Below, piece after piece: positions 18,928 to 28,387 of a stretch of DNA of 64,000 nt (its first letter is position 1; the number at the start of each line of letters is the position of its first letter). The notes beneath the pieces were generated by a model. The model had not been told where the DNA came from and did not search any database. It saw only the letters and a program-made list of their open reading frames with translations. Origin of the DNA: Phycisphaeraceae bacterium (GTDB lineage Bacteria; Planctomycetota; Phycisphaerae; Phycisphaerales; UBA1924); assembly GCA_019636795.1 (NCBI GenBank), contig JAHBWW010000001.1, forward strand, positions 186,001 through 250,000, given 5' to 3'. The translations under genes were made by a program, and so were the position numbers.

Positions 18928-20460
18928 ATGATGTCGACCGGACGCCAGAGTACGGACCTGCCTCCTGAGTTGCTTGCGCACATGCAGGCGATCAAGGCCA
19001 AGGCGCTCGAGTATGGGCTCGATTTTTTCGAGGTCATCTTCGAGGTGCTTGATTTTGACACGATGAACCAGATTGCGGCGTATGGAGGATTCCCGATCCG
19101 ATACCCGCACTGGAAATGGGGGATGGAGTACGAGAAACTCCGCAAGCGCGATGCGTACGGCATGGGTCGCATCTATGAGATGGTCATCAACAACGACCCG
19201 TGCTATGCGTATCTTCAGGAATCGAACAGCGTCACGGACCAGAAACTGGTGATGGCGCATGTGTATGGGCATTCGGATTTTTTCAAGAGCAACTTCTGGT
19301 TCAGCAAGACCAATCGCAAGATGATGAACGAGATCGCCAACCACGCGACGCGCGTGCGGCGACACATCGAGCGTCAGGGGGCGGAGACGGTCGAGCGGTT
19401 TATTGATACGTGTCTTTCGATCGAGCACCTGATCGACCCACACAGCGTGTTTGTGAAGCGCGATGATGCGGGCGCGAGCAATGAGGCGTTCAGCGAGGAT
19501 CGGCTGCCGGCCAAGGATTACATGGATCCGTTTATCAATCCGGCGCACGAGATGGCGCGGCAGCGCGAGGCGTTCTCGCGCAAGCGCGAGGTCGAGAAGG
19601 GCCGCTTTCCGAAGCAGCCGACGCGCGATGTGCTGTTGTTTCTGCTTCGGCACGCGGCGCTCGAGGACTGGCAGTCGGACATTCTGGGCCTGATTCGCGA
19701 TGAGTCGTATTACTTTGCGCCGCAGGGCCAGACGAAGGTGATGAACGAGGGGTGGGCGACGTACTGGCACTCGAAACTGATGACCGAGCACTTTCTTGAA
19801 GCCAGCGAGATTATTGATTACGCGGAGCAGCATTCGGGCGTGGTTCACATGCCGCCGGGGGGGTTCAATCCGTACAAGATCGGGGTGGAGCTGTTCAAGG
19901 ATATCGAAAGGCGCTGGAACCGCGGGCAGCATGGGCCGGCGTGGGATCGGCTGGACAACCTGGGCGCGAAAGAGCGTTACGACGACCAGTCGATGAAGGG
20001 GCGCGAGAAGATATTCGAGGTTCGACGGATCTATAACGATGTGAACTTCATTGATGAGTTTCTCACGCCCGGGTTTGTCGAGAAGCACCAGATGTATCAG
20101 TTTCGGCGTGATCCGAACACGGGCGAGGTGCGGGTGGTTTCGCGCGATTTTGACAGGATCAAACAGACTCTGCTGTATCAACTGACCAACATGGGTCAGC
20201 CCTTTATGTATGTGGTTGATGGCAACTATCTCAATCGTGGCGAGCTGTACCTGGCGCACAAGTTCAGCGGGCTTGAGGTCGAGGCGGGCAAGGCGGTGGA
20301 GGTGCTGCGGAACTTACGGATCGTGTGGGGGAGGCCGGTGCACCTGCAGAGCCGGGTCAATGACGAGATGTGCCTGTTGTCGATGAATGATCCGAACGAT
20401 CAGAAGCCCAGGCAGCAGAAGATTACCGAAGAGATTCCGCCTCCGGCGCATGTGATCTGA
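18928..20460 (+). CDS. spoVR: SpoVR-family protein
   Basis: A 510-residue SpoVR/YcgB homologue of normal length. Family blocks present include IRYPHWKWGMEYEKL, AHVYGHSDFFKSN, MNEGWATYWHSKLM and PYKIGVELFKDIE. The conserved His and Glu residues of these blocks suggest a metal-binding hydrolase-like core, but the biochemical function is unknown. In many bacteria it sits with PrkA kinase and YeaH; here neither is present. Confidence 0.93.
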   Translation: MMSTGRQSTDLPPELLAHMQAIKAKALEYGLDFFEVIFEVLDFDTMNQIAAYGGFPIRYPHWKWGMEYEKLRKRDAYGMGRIYEMVINNDPCYAYLQESNSVTDQKLVMAHVYGHSDFFKSNFWFSKTNRKMMNEIANHATRVRRHIERQGAETVERFIDTCLSIEHLIDPHSVFVKRDDAGASNEAFSEDRLPAKDYMDPFINPAHEMARQREAFSRKREVEKGRFPKQPTRDVLLFLLRHAALEDWQSDILGLIRDESYYFAPQGQTKVMNEGWATYWHSKLMTEHFLEASEIIDYAEQHSGVVHMPPGGFNPYKIGVELFKDIERRWNRGQHGPAWDRLDNLGAKERYDDQSMKGREKIFEVRRIYNDVNFIDEFLTPGFVEKHQMYQFRRDPNTGEVRVVSRDFDRIKQTLLYQLTNMGQPFMYVVDGNYLNRGELYLAHKFSGLEVEAGKAVEVLRNLRIVWGRPVHLQSRVNDEMCLLSMNDPNDQKPRQQKITEEIPPPAHVI

Positions 20461-20504
20461 GGACGATGGTGAAGCGGGCTTGCTGGCGGAAACTTGCGAG
20501 CAGG

Positions 20505-22448
20505 TCAGGGGCGCGATGGAGTATTGCGAAGCAGTTCACTGACTCGGCGGTCGATCTGTCGCTGATCTCGCGGGCTTGTGACACGGGGCCTCATCGAGTT
20601 CAGGAACCCCGCAGCGGCATGGCGGTCGTGCTGGTGCGCGATGACGTCTGCCAGCTCAAGGGCGTCGGCGGCGATCTGTCCGGGGCGCAAGTGCTGGCGG
20701 AGGAGGTCGGTCGTGGCGGGGTCGGTGTAGAGACGCAGGCGGGCAGCGTGCCAGAGGGCGTCGAGGAAGATCTCCTGCTCGCGATCGGCTGGCGCTAGAG
20801 CGCGGAAGAGTGCGACGACATCGTCGGGCCGACCCGCGCGGAACATGGGCATGAGCGCGGCTTTGGCCAAATCGGGCGTGATGGAGTCGGGTTGTTCGCG
20901 GCGGAGAGCCTGGGTGAGGCGCACGGCGTCGGAGTCGCGGCCTAGGAGCGAGAAGAGTTCGATTGCGTCGGTAAAGCGATGTTCGCCGACGGCCTGCGCG
21001 GCACGGTCGCCGAGGTTGGTGGTGGGATCGAGCGCAAGCGCGGATTCGATGCGCGGCAGGGGCGGGCCGAGGGTCAGCAGCGGATCGGCAATGACGGCGA
21101 GTTTCCAGGGTTCGCCGGTGTCGTAGCGCACTGCGGCGGCAAAGGGCAGGCCTGCTGCAAGTCGGGCGGCAACACGTGGTGTGGGGACAAAGGCGGCGAG
21201 TTGTGGCTCGTGGACTGAGCCGAAGTAGGCATACGCGCCGTGCGCGAGCCATCGCCCGCCGACGGTGTCGCGATCGGCGGGGCGAGCGAGGGAAAAAGAA
21301 TGGACGAAGTGAACCGCGATGGGTCTGGTGAGCAATGGCACATCGCCGGGGCTCGCGTCGCCGGGCCTGAGACGGAAGAACTCGGGATTGCCCATGGAGT
21401 TGACGAATACGAGATCGGCGTTGAGCGGGCGGACAGCGGCGGCTCGCCAGACTTCGAGCGATTGGCGCGGTTCGTCGAAGAGGGTGGTGGTCCAGCCGAG
21501 GTTCTTGAGGGTGTTTGCGGCACGAGTGGCGTCGTATTCATCCCAGCCGCGTTCGCTTGAGTAGCCGTCGAAGAGCCATGCCGAGTGAGCGCCGAGAAAC
21601 AGGCTGGACATAGCGAGGTAGGCAGCGCGGGCTTGCGACCCGTGGAGTTGCCCGACGAACGCCCAGCGCGAGCGAGCGGGCGGATCGGAGCGGCTGAGGA
21701 AGTCGGTTGTTGCGAGGAAGTCGGGGGGTTCCTCGCGCGAGCGTACTTTGACCGGAACCTGCAAGGCGAGCGTGATGGCATCGACATCGTCGTTGATGCC
21801 GGCCCATGCCAGATCGAGATTCTGAGCGGCATCACGCAGGAACCGTTCGAGTGTGAAGGCGTCTTCGAGCGAGAGGGCGGTGTTGATGCGGCCGGGGGAG
21901 CGTGTGAAGATGATCGGTTGAGATCGGCCTGCTGCGAGGGCCAAGGCTGCGGGCCAGAGGGTGTCTTCGGGATCGGCGACGACAAGGCCAGGGGTGAGGG
22001 ATCGGGTTTGTTTCGTGGCGGTTGTCCACTCGAGCATGGAGGCGAAGTCGGTGCGGCCGGTGGTTGCTTCGAACAAAGTGTGCTCGATGCGGCGGATGCG
22101 CGAGTCGCGGTCTCGTGTCCAGGCTTGGGCATTTGCGGCGTGATACTCGATTACAGACGAAGGCTCGAAGGCCCGACAGAAACGGGCGATATCTTCGGCG
22201 GCTTCGATTGAGCCGTCGTGTAACAACACAGGAAAGCGAGTGGTGCTGGTCCACTTTGAAATGGCGGAGAGGTATGAAGGCTCGTCGCGAACGATGACGA
22301 GCGTCGGGATGAGGCGGGAGTTCTCGCGGGTGCGGCGGAGATGATCGGCAAGTGCCAGGGCGGGGGGCGAGGTGGCGGGAGCGGCGGCGGCTGGTTGAGC
22401 AGTCAGAAAGGTCGAGGCAAGGGCACACGCGACGAGAAGTGCTGGCAT
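20505..22448 (-). CDS. Secreted 647-aa protein, possibly with a caspase/gingipain-like (C25) fold
   Basis: A 647-residue protein with a signal peptide (about 1-23). The central part contains VHFVHSFSLARP, GAYAYFGSVHEPQLAAF and WKLAVIADPLLTLGPP, which together resemble the end of C25-like and TIGR03790-type domains (a small-residue strand, the conserved HEP, and a final GDP-like turn). I cannot identify a catalytic His-Cys pair: Cys108 is the only clear cysteine after the signal. The last 150 residues look like helical TPR-type repeats. It is divergent from trpE across 50 bases. Function unknown. Confidence 0.65.
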   Translation of the reverse strand: MPALLVACALASTFLTAQPAAAAPATSPPALALADHLRRTRENSRLIPTLVIVRDEPSYLSAISKWTSTTRFPVLLHDGSIEAAEDIARFCRAFEPSSVIEYHAANAQAWTRDRDSRIRRIEHTLFEATTGRTDFASMLEWTTATKQTRSLTPGLVVADPEDTLWPAALALAAGRSQPIIFTRSPGRINTALSLEDAFTLERFLRDAAQNLDLAWAGINDDVDAITLALQVPVKVRSREEPPDFLATTDFLSRSDPPARSRWAFVGQLHGSQARAAYLAMSSLFLGAHSAWLFDGYSSERGWDEYDATRAANTLKNLGWTTTLFDEPRQSLEVWRAAAVRPLNADLVFVNSMGNPEFFRLRPGDASPGDVPLLTRPIAVHFVHSFSLARPADRDTVGGRWLAHGAYAYFGSVHEPQLAAFVPTPRVAARLAAGLPFAAAVRYDTGEPWKLAVIADPLLTLGPPLPRIESALALDPTTNLGDRAAQAVGEHRFTDAIELFSLLGRDSDAVRLTQALRREQPDSITPDLAKAALMPMFRAGRPDDVVALFRALAPADREQEIFLDALWHAARLRLYTDPATTDLLRQHLRPGQIAADALELADVIAHQHDRHAAAGFLNSMRPRVTSPRDQRQIDRRVSELLRNTPSRP

Positions 22449-22498
22449 CGGGGCATCGTAGGATCGGGCGCGAGGCGTGAGGCCTAAAGTCGCTGACC

Positions 22499-24127
22499 AT
22501 GCCGACGATGAATCGCGAGGAGTTTGTCGCGTTTTGTGAGGAGCATCGTGCGTCTGGGCGCGTGCTTGTGGTGCCGCTGGGTGTTAGTTTGTTGTCGGAT
22601 CAGTTGACCCCGGTGCTGGCGTATCGTCGCCTGGTGTCGGCTGATGAGCGGACTGCACCGTCGTTTCTGCTCGAGTCGGTCGAGGGTGGCGAGCGTGTGG
22701 GGCGGCATTCGGTATTGGGTGCGAGGCCGATGCTCGAGGTCATCGCGACGGGCGATGAGGTCACGCTGATCGATCACCGCGACGAGAGCCGATCGCAGCG
22801 GCATGGCGAGGACCCGTTTGAGATTTTGCGATCGATTGCGCACGAGCGCGTGCTGGTGGTGCCGCAGGAGGCTGTTGCGCGGGGGCTGCTGCCTTCGTGC
22901 GTTCTTGGGGGGTGGTTTGGATATGCGGCGTACGACTCGGTGCGTTATGCCGAGCCCGAGAAACTTGGGTTTGCAGACGCGCCGACGGACGATCGGAACC
23001 TTCCGGACCTGCACTTTGGTTTCTATGACGGCGTGGTGGTGTTTGACCACATTGCCAAGCGCCTGCATGTCGTGAAAATGGTTGAGATTGCGGACGGGGT
23101 CGATGCGGGGCGTGCGCATGACGAGGCGATGGCGGCTCTGGAACAACGAGTAGCGGACCTGGGGCGCCACAGCAAACCGCTGCCACTTGGACGCGTAGAT
23201 CGCGATCGTCCTTCAAGTGTGATGGCGTCGAACCTGACGCGCGAGGGGCACGCTGAGATGGTGTCGCGGGCGCTGGAGTACATTCGCGCGGGCGATATTT
23301 TTCAGGTAGTGCTGGGGCAGCGGTTCGAGCGTGTGAGCCAGGCCGATCCGTTTGATGTGTATCGCGCGCTGCGTGCGGTGAATCCGAGTCCGTACATGGT
23401 GTACTTGCAGGCGGCCGGTTGCATTCTTGTGGCGTCGAGTCCGGAGATTTTGTGCCGTGTGCGCAGGTCGGGCGCGGGGTTTGTGGTGACGAATCGCCCT
23501 CTGGCGGGAACCAGGCGGCGCGGAGCCACCGAGGCGGAGGATCGATCGCTTGAGGTCGAACTGCTCGCCGACCCGAAGGAGAGGGCGGAGCATGTGATGC
23601 TGGTTGATCTTGGGCGCAATGATGTGGGCCGTGTGGCCGAACCGGGGAGCATCAGGCTTGAGCGTGTGATGGATGTTGAGCGGTACAGCCATGTGATGCA
23701 CATCAGTTCGACGGTGACGGGGGTGCTGCGCGAGGGTCTTGATGCGTGGGACGCGCTGCGTGCGGCGCTCCCGGTCGGGACGATCAGCGGCGCGCCGAAG
23801 ATTCGGGCGATGCAGATCATTGACGAGCTTGAGCCTGTGCGCCGCGGGCCTTATGGCGGCGGACTTGGGTGGGTCTCGCTCGATGGCGAGATGGACATCG
23901 CTCTGGCGCTGCGCACGATGGTTGTGCCGACGGATATGAGGTGTGCGGACGGAGCCTGGGTGTATCACATTCAGGCGGCGGGGGGTATCGTTGCCGATTC
24001 TCAAGCCGAGCCGGAGTTCATGGAGACGGTGAACAAGGCAGCGGCGATGGGGCGGGCGATCGATCTTGCGGAACACGCGTTTGGCGGCCGCCGTTTGACA
24101 TCCGACGGCGGACCGGCAAGCGCGTAA
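22499..24127 (+). CDS. trpE: Anthranilate synthase component I
   Basis: A 542-residue chorismate-using enzyme, the first step of tryptophan synthesis; it needs a glutamine amidotransferase partner (TrpG) that is not in this window. Chorismate-binding motifs present include PSPYMVYLQ, SPEILCRV, the RPLAGTRRRG loop, GRNDVGRV and PVGTISGAPKIRAMQII. The N-terminal region (PLGVSLLSDQLTPV) carries the place of the tryptophan-feedback site. It is more like TrpE than PabB in overall pattern, but without trpG or trpD nearby the distinction rests on sequence. Confidence 0.92.
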   Translation: MPTMNREEFVAFCEEHRASGRVLVVPLGVSLLSDQLTPVLAYRRLVSADERTAPSFLLESVEGGERVGRHSVLGARPMLEVIATGDEVTLIDHRDESRSQRHGEDPFEILRSIAHERVLVVPQEAVARGLLPSCVLGGWFGYAAYDSVRYAEPEKLGFADAPTDDRNLPDLHFGFYDGVVVFDHIAKRLHVVKMVEIADGVDAGRAHDEAMAALEQRVADLGRHSKPLPLGRVDRDRPSSVMASNLTREGHAEMVSRALEYIRAGDIFQVVLGQRFERVSQADPFDVYRALRAVNPSPYMVYLQAAGCILVASSPEILCRVRRSGAGFVVTNRPLAGTRRRGATEAEDRSLEVELLADPKERAEHVMLVDLGRNDVGRVAEPGSIRLERVMDVERYSHVMHISSTVTGVLREGLDAWDALRAALPVGTISGAPKIRAMQIIDELEPVRRGPYGGGLGWVSLDGEMDIALALRTMVVPTDMRCADGAWVYHIQAAGGIVADSQAEPEFMETVNKAAAMGRAIDLAEHAFGGRRLTSDGGPASA

Positions 24128-24143
24128 GGTCGGCGATTCTGGT

Positions 24144-25040
24144 ATGATGCCCACAATGGATCAGGGCAAAGAACAAGGCTCAATCAATCCTTGCGTGCTC
24201 GCGTGTGTCACAAACTCACCGACGGCCGGGCGAGTGATTCGGGCGGCGGCGCGCTGCTCGCGGGCGTACGGGCTGGACCTGCGATTCCTACATGTCGGCG
24301 CGATGAGCGGCGAGCAGCAGGAAAAACTGCGAGCATCGATTTCTAGCCAGACCGATGTTCCATTTGTGATTGATGCCGAATCACGGCCGACGGCTGTTGA
24401 GGAGGCGATTTGCGCCGCAGCGAGGGAGAAGAACGCGGGGGTGCTGGTCATTGGCGCGCTCGAGCGAGAAAAGCCGCTGAAGGATCTTGTGGGGTCTACG
24501 GCGCGGCGTGTTGCGCAGCGTGCGGGTTGTTCGGTGATGCTGGTTTCGACAGCCGGGCGCGACGCGGCGGTGTGGCGACGGTTTCTGGTCTCGGTTTCGT
24601 TGGCGGACCCATCGCCGGAGGTTGCACAAGCGATCGTCGCGCTCGCTCACACGTCAGAAGGTGCAGCGGTGTGTTTCGCGTCGGAGAGTTCGGGGGCAGC
24701 GTTTTCGAGGCGGTATGAGCCTGCGCGAGAGTTTGAAGTCTCGGGAAGTACGTACGCGGGGTTGCCCACCGAGCAGCACGTGCTTGCTACATTCGTCAAT
24801 GGGTTTGATACGGGAGGGCTGGACGTTACGGCGATTGCGCTGTCGGGCCGCGCGGGGCACGAAGTTGCGCGTTATGCAGATGAGTTTGGTGCCGATGTTC
24901 TGGGGATCGTTGCGCCGAATCGGCCGCTTGGATTTCTTGACCGATTCTTCAGCCAGCCAACGGTTGTGGTGATGGAAAAGTTGCCCTGCTCGGTTTTGAT
25001 TGTGCGCGGCGATGGGCCTTGCGGCATAAGGAGATCATGA
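24144..25040 (+). CDS. Tandem universal stress protein (two UspA domains)
   Basis: A 298-residue protein with two UspA-type halves (about 17-137 and 150-292). The first has the nucleotide-binding pattern of the family in GALEREKPLKDLVGSTARRV. The second ends in the usual CSVLIV strand but lacks a clear GSxxR motif. The start may be 24144 or the ATG at 24156. It ends three bases before the antiporter start, so the two are surely co-translated and the Usp may sense a nucleotide for the transporter. Confidence 0.85.
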   Translation: MMPTMDQGKEQGSINPCVLACVTNSPTAGRVIRAAARCSRAYGLDLRFLHVGAMSGEQQEKLRASISSQTDVPFVIDAESRPTAVEEAICAAAREKNAGVLVIGALEREKPLKDLVGSTARRVAQRAGCSVMLVSTAGRDAAVWRRFLVSVSLADPSPEVAQAIVALAHTSEGAAVCFASESSGAAFSRRYEPAREFEVSGSTYAGLPTEQHVLATFVNGFDTGGLDVTAIALSGRAGHEVARYADEFGADVLGIVAPNRPLGFLDRFFSQPTVVVMEKLPCSVLIVRGDGPCGIRRS

Positions 25041-25043
25041 GTC

Positions 25044-26771
25044 GTGGTTCTCTTGGCGGCACAAGGGTTTTCGCACACAGATGTTGCGGCGCTCTTTCTG
25101 GCGGTCGCGGTGCTGCTCGGGTGCGCGCGCATCGCGGCGGAGATCGCGCAGTTGATGCGTCAGCCTGCGGTGCTGGGGGAGATCCTTGCGGGCATCCTGC
25201 TGGGCCCAACGGTGTTTGGGGCCTTGATGCCCGAGGCGCAGTCGTGGTTGTTCCCGCAGTCGGGCGCGGTCGCCAATGGGCTTGAGGCGTTGAGCATCAT
25301 CGCAATTTCGCTGTTCCTGCTGGTTGCGGGGATGGAGATCGATCTTTCGATGGTCTGGCGTCAGGGGAAAAACGCTCTTGTTGTTGGTTTATTTGGGATT
25401 CTGGTGCCATTTGTGCTTGGTTTTGTGCCGGCGTATTTTGCGCCGGGGCTGATGGGCGCATTGCCAGATTCCAATACGATGGTCTTTGCGTTGTTCGTTG
25501 CGACGGCCATGTCGATCACGGCACTGCCCGTCATTGTCAAAATTCTGCTTGATCTGCGTTTATTCCAGACGGACCTTGGCATCACGATCGTTGCGGCGGC
25601 AGTCCTTAACGATCTCGTTGGCTGGATCATCTTCGCGTTCGTTCTGGCGATGATGGGTGCTGGTGGAGAGGGGCTTACCCCGAGCGTGACAATGTTGCTG
25701 ACGGTCGTGTTTACGGTCGTGATGTTGACCTTCGGACGCTGGGGGGTTAACCGCGTCCTGCCGTGGATTCAGGCCCACACGGAATGGCCCGGGGGGGTGC
25801 TGGGGTTTGCGCTGACGTGCACGATGTTGTGTGCAGCGTTTACCGAGTGGATCGGGGTTCACGCGATCTTCGGCGCGTTCATTTTTGGGGTGGCGCTGGG
25901 AGATTCGGCGCATCTTCGCCGACGGACGCGCGCGACGATTGAGCAGTTTGTTTCATTTGTGTTTGCGCCGCTGTTTTTTGCCAGCATCGGGCTCAAGGCC
26001 GACTTCGTGCAGAACTTCGACCTTGGCCTGGTTGTGCTTGTGTTGGCTATTGCGTGCGTGGGCAAAATCGTGGGGTGCACTTTTGCCGCCCGATGGATGG
26101 GGTTTGGCAAGGGCGAGTCGCGAGCGATCGGGTTTGGCATGAACGCGCGCGGAGCGATGGAGATTATCCTCGGGTTGCTCGCGCTCGAAGCGGGGCTGAT
26201 CGGCGAAAAACTGTTCGTTGCTCTGGTCGTCATGGCCCTGGCAACTTCGATGGGCGCAGGCGTGTTGATCCAGCGCAGTTTTGGCAAGAAGCGTCAGGTT
26301 TCGCTGCTCGACTTTGTTGTTGCAAAATCGTTCGTGGCAGACCTGGAAGGTGCGGATCGAATTGCTGCGGTAGACCGCCTGGCGCGTGTGGCGGCCGAGG
26401 CTGCGAGCGTCGATGCGGATGTTGCCGCAGCGGCGGTGCTGGCGCGCGAGCGAGCCATCAGCGGGGCCATGGGTCATGGGCTTGCCATTCCGCACGCCCG
26501 GCTGGCAGAGCTCGAAGCGCCGATCGTCGCCATTGGTCTGAGCAGAGCGGGCATTGATTTTGATGCCAGTGACGGCGAGGCGGTACACGTGATCGTCCTG
26601 ATTCTTACGCCTGCACGAGACGCCGCTCGTCACCTGGAGATTCTGTCAAGCGTCGCGCGCTCGTTCAAGGACCCCCACACCGCGCAGCGGCTTGCGTCCA
26701 GCGTTACAAACCTGACCGAACTGCGCGCGTTCCTGCGCGTCGAAGCCAATATCGAGAATGCGGAGCACTGA
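25044..26771 (+). CDS. Monovalent cation:proton antiporter (CPA2) fused to a PTS IIA-like domain
   Basis: A 575-residue protein. Residues 10-410 form 12-13 membrane segments of the Kef/NhaS type with the ion-binding Asn189-Asp190 pair and the MEIDL and GMNARGAMEIIL blocks. Residues about 425-570 are a PTS EIIA type 2-like domain with GHGLAIPHAR, where His484 is the phospho-acceptor position. The GTG start follows AAGGAG by nine bases. It directly follows the tandem Usp gene. The fusion suggests control of ion exchange by a phosphorelay or by binding. Confidence 0.9.
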   Translation: MVLLAAQGFSHTDVAALFLAVAVLLGCARIAAEIAQLMRQPAVLGEILAGILLGPTVFGALMPEAQSWLFPQSGAVANGLEALSIIAISLFLLVAGMEIDLSMVWRQGKNALVVGLFGILVPFVLGFVPAYFAPGLMGALPDSNTMVFALFVATAMSITALPVIVKILLDLRLFQTDLGITIVAAAVLNDLVGWIIFAFVLAMMGAGGEGLTPSVTMLLTVVFTVVMLTFGRWGVNRVLPWIQAHTEWPGGVLGFALTCTMLCAAFTEWIGVHAIFGAFIFGVALGDSAHLRRRTRATIEQFVSFVFAPLFFASIGLKADFVQNFDLGLVVLVLAIACVGKIVGCTFAARWMGFGKGESRAIGFGMNARGAMEIILGLLALEAGLIGEKLFVALVVMALATSMGAGVLIQRSFGKKRQVSLLDFVVAKSFVADLEGADRIAAVDRLARVAAEAASVDADVAAAAVLARERAISGAMGHGLAIPHARLAELEAPIVAIGLSRAGIDFDASDGEAVHVIVLILTPARDAARHLEILSSVARSFKDPHTAQRLASSVTNLTELRAFLRVEANIENAEH

Positions 26772-26774
26772 GGC

Positions 26775-28004
26775 TCAAAGTTTCTTGAGAGCGTCGACGA
26801 GGGTTGAGATGTGTTCGTCTGTGTGGGCGGCGGAGAGTTGAATCCGCAGTCTCGCGGTCCCTTCGGGCACGACCGGGTATCCGAAGCCGATGACGAAGAC
26901 GCCGAGCTCAAGGAGTCGTTTGGACATTCGGATCGCCTGCGCGGTCTCGCCGACGATGATTGGGCAGATCGCGGTGGGAGAGCTGATGACTTCGAATCCG
27001 GCGCGTGCGATTTTTTCGCGCGCGGTCTCGACGTTGTTCTTGAGGCGGGTGACGCGCTCGGGTTCGTCCATGACGATTTCAATGGCTTTGGCCGCGCTTG
27101 CGGCGACCGTGACAGGCAAAGCGTTGGAAAAGAGCGTTGGGCGGGCGCGCTGGATCAGCAGGTCGGTCATTTCGCTGGTGCCAGCGACGAAGCCGCCTGC
27201 TGCCCCGCCGAGGGCCTTGCCGAGTGTGCCGGTAAAGACGTCGACGTTGCCGATATCGTTGCGTCCAATGAGGCCGTAGTGTTCGTGCGTGCCGCGACCT
27301 GTGCGGCCCATGACACCGTGGCCGTGCGAATCATCGACAACAAGCAGGGCGCTGAACTCGTCGCACAGATGTCGCATCGCGGGCAGGTTGGCGATGTCGC
27401 CTTCCATGCTGAACACGCCATCGGTCACAACCCAGATCTGTCCGGTGACTTCGGGGTCAGATGCTGCTTCGCGCAGGCGATCGCGCAGGCTTTGCATATC
27501 AGAGTGCTTGTAGACGGTCTTCTTGACGCCCTTCTTGATGATCGGAGTCAGGCGGATCGCGTCGATGATGCATGCGTGGTTGAGTTCGTCGGAGATGATG
27601 ATGTCGCCCGCTTCGCAGAACGTCGGGAACAGGGCTTCGGTCGCGGTCCAGCAACTGACGAAGGAGTAACTCGAACTTGTTCCCATGTACTCGGCGATGG
27701 TTCGTTCGAGGTGTTCGTGTGGTTCGAACGTGCCGCAGATGAACCGAACCGAGGCGGTGCCCGCCCCGTACTTGCGGAGGGCAGCGATACCGGCCTCCAC
27801 GACTCGCGGCTCATTGGCCAGTCCGAGGTAGTTGTTGGAACAGAAGCACAGAACCTGACGGGCCGAGCCGTCGGAGTGGCGAATCCGCACCGTCGCATCC
27901 ATAGGGCTTTCGAGCACCTGCAATGTCTTGTACTGCCCAGTGTCACTGAGCATACGGAGGGTTTCTTCCGTACGAATCTCGAAGGGGTGTGTGTAGCTGC
28001 TCAT
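26775..28004 (-). CDS. kbl: Glycine C-acetyltransferase / 2-amino-3-ketobutyrate CoA ligase
   Basis: A 409-residue alpha-oxoamine synthase of PLP fold type I. It has FCSNNYLGLANEP, the aspartate VVDDSHGHGVMG and the Schiff-base lysine Lys263 in GTLGKALGGAAGG. The blocks match Kbl (glycine plus acetyl-CoA) better than BioF or HemA. Threonine dehydrogenase, its usual partner, is not adjacent. It ends four bases from the stop of the convergent antiporter gene. Confidence 0.9.
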   Translation of the reverse strand: MSSYTHPFEIRTEETLRMLSDTGQYKTLQVLESPMDATVRIRHSDGSARQVLCFCSNNYLGLANEPRVVEAGIAALRKYGAGTASVRFICGTFEPHEHLERTIAEYMGTSSSYSFVSCWTATEALFPTFCEAGDIIISDELNHACIIDAIRLTPIIKKGVKKTVYKHSDMQSLRDRLREAASDPEVTGQIWVVTDGVFSMEGDIANLPAMRHLCDEFSALLVVDDSHGHGVMGRTGRGTHEHYGLIGRNDIGNVDVFTGTLGKALGGAAGGFVAGTSEMTDLLIQRARPTLFSNALPVTVAASAAKAIEIVMDEPERVTRLKNNVETAREKIARAGFEVISSPTAICPIIVGETAQAIRMSKRLLELGVFVIGFGYPVVPEGTARLRIQLSAAHTDEHISTLVDALKKL

Positions 28005-28116
28005 GGACGTTCTCCTGACAACCCGGTGTGCAATGGTGCAGTCTAAGCGTCGAGTTCGTGTTTCGCACAGCGGGCGTAGTTCGGATTGGCGGACACTCGC
28101 AGGCTATGCTCAAAGT

Positions 28117-28341
28117 ATGCTTTGGGACTTGTTTGGGCCTCAACAGCAAGGGCCAGCGGAAAGATATCGGGCGGAGCATTCGGCATGGCTCACGTTGGCG
28201 ATTACAGGAGGGCGCAAGTGCGTGCGGATTCCGACGCGTCCTGTGGCGGAGGGTGGTTTTGCACCGATGATGACTGAGCGGGAAGGCCGCGCATACGCGG
28301 AACAATGGTGGGCCGGGGCTTTTGAAATGACTGAAGAATGA
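28117..28341 (+). CDS. Small hypothetical protein
   Basis: A 74-residue protein beginning MLWDLFGPQQQG, with no signal or membrane segment. It contains AEHSAWLTLAITGG and ends in a Glu- and Trp-rich helix (AEQWWAGAFEMTEE). The start is uncertain: the frame is open to 28003, but the upstream part falls in the kbl promoter region. I recognise no family. Confidence 0.5.
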   Translation: MLWDLFGPQQQGPAERYRAEHSAWLTLAITGGRKCVRIPTRPVAEGGFAPMMTEREGRAYAEQWWAGAFEMTEE

Positions 28342-28387
28342 ACCGAAAGAACACGCTCGAGGGTTAGAACGGATCGCGGAGGATTGG

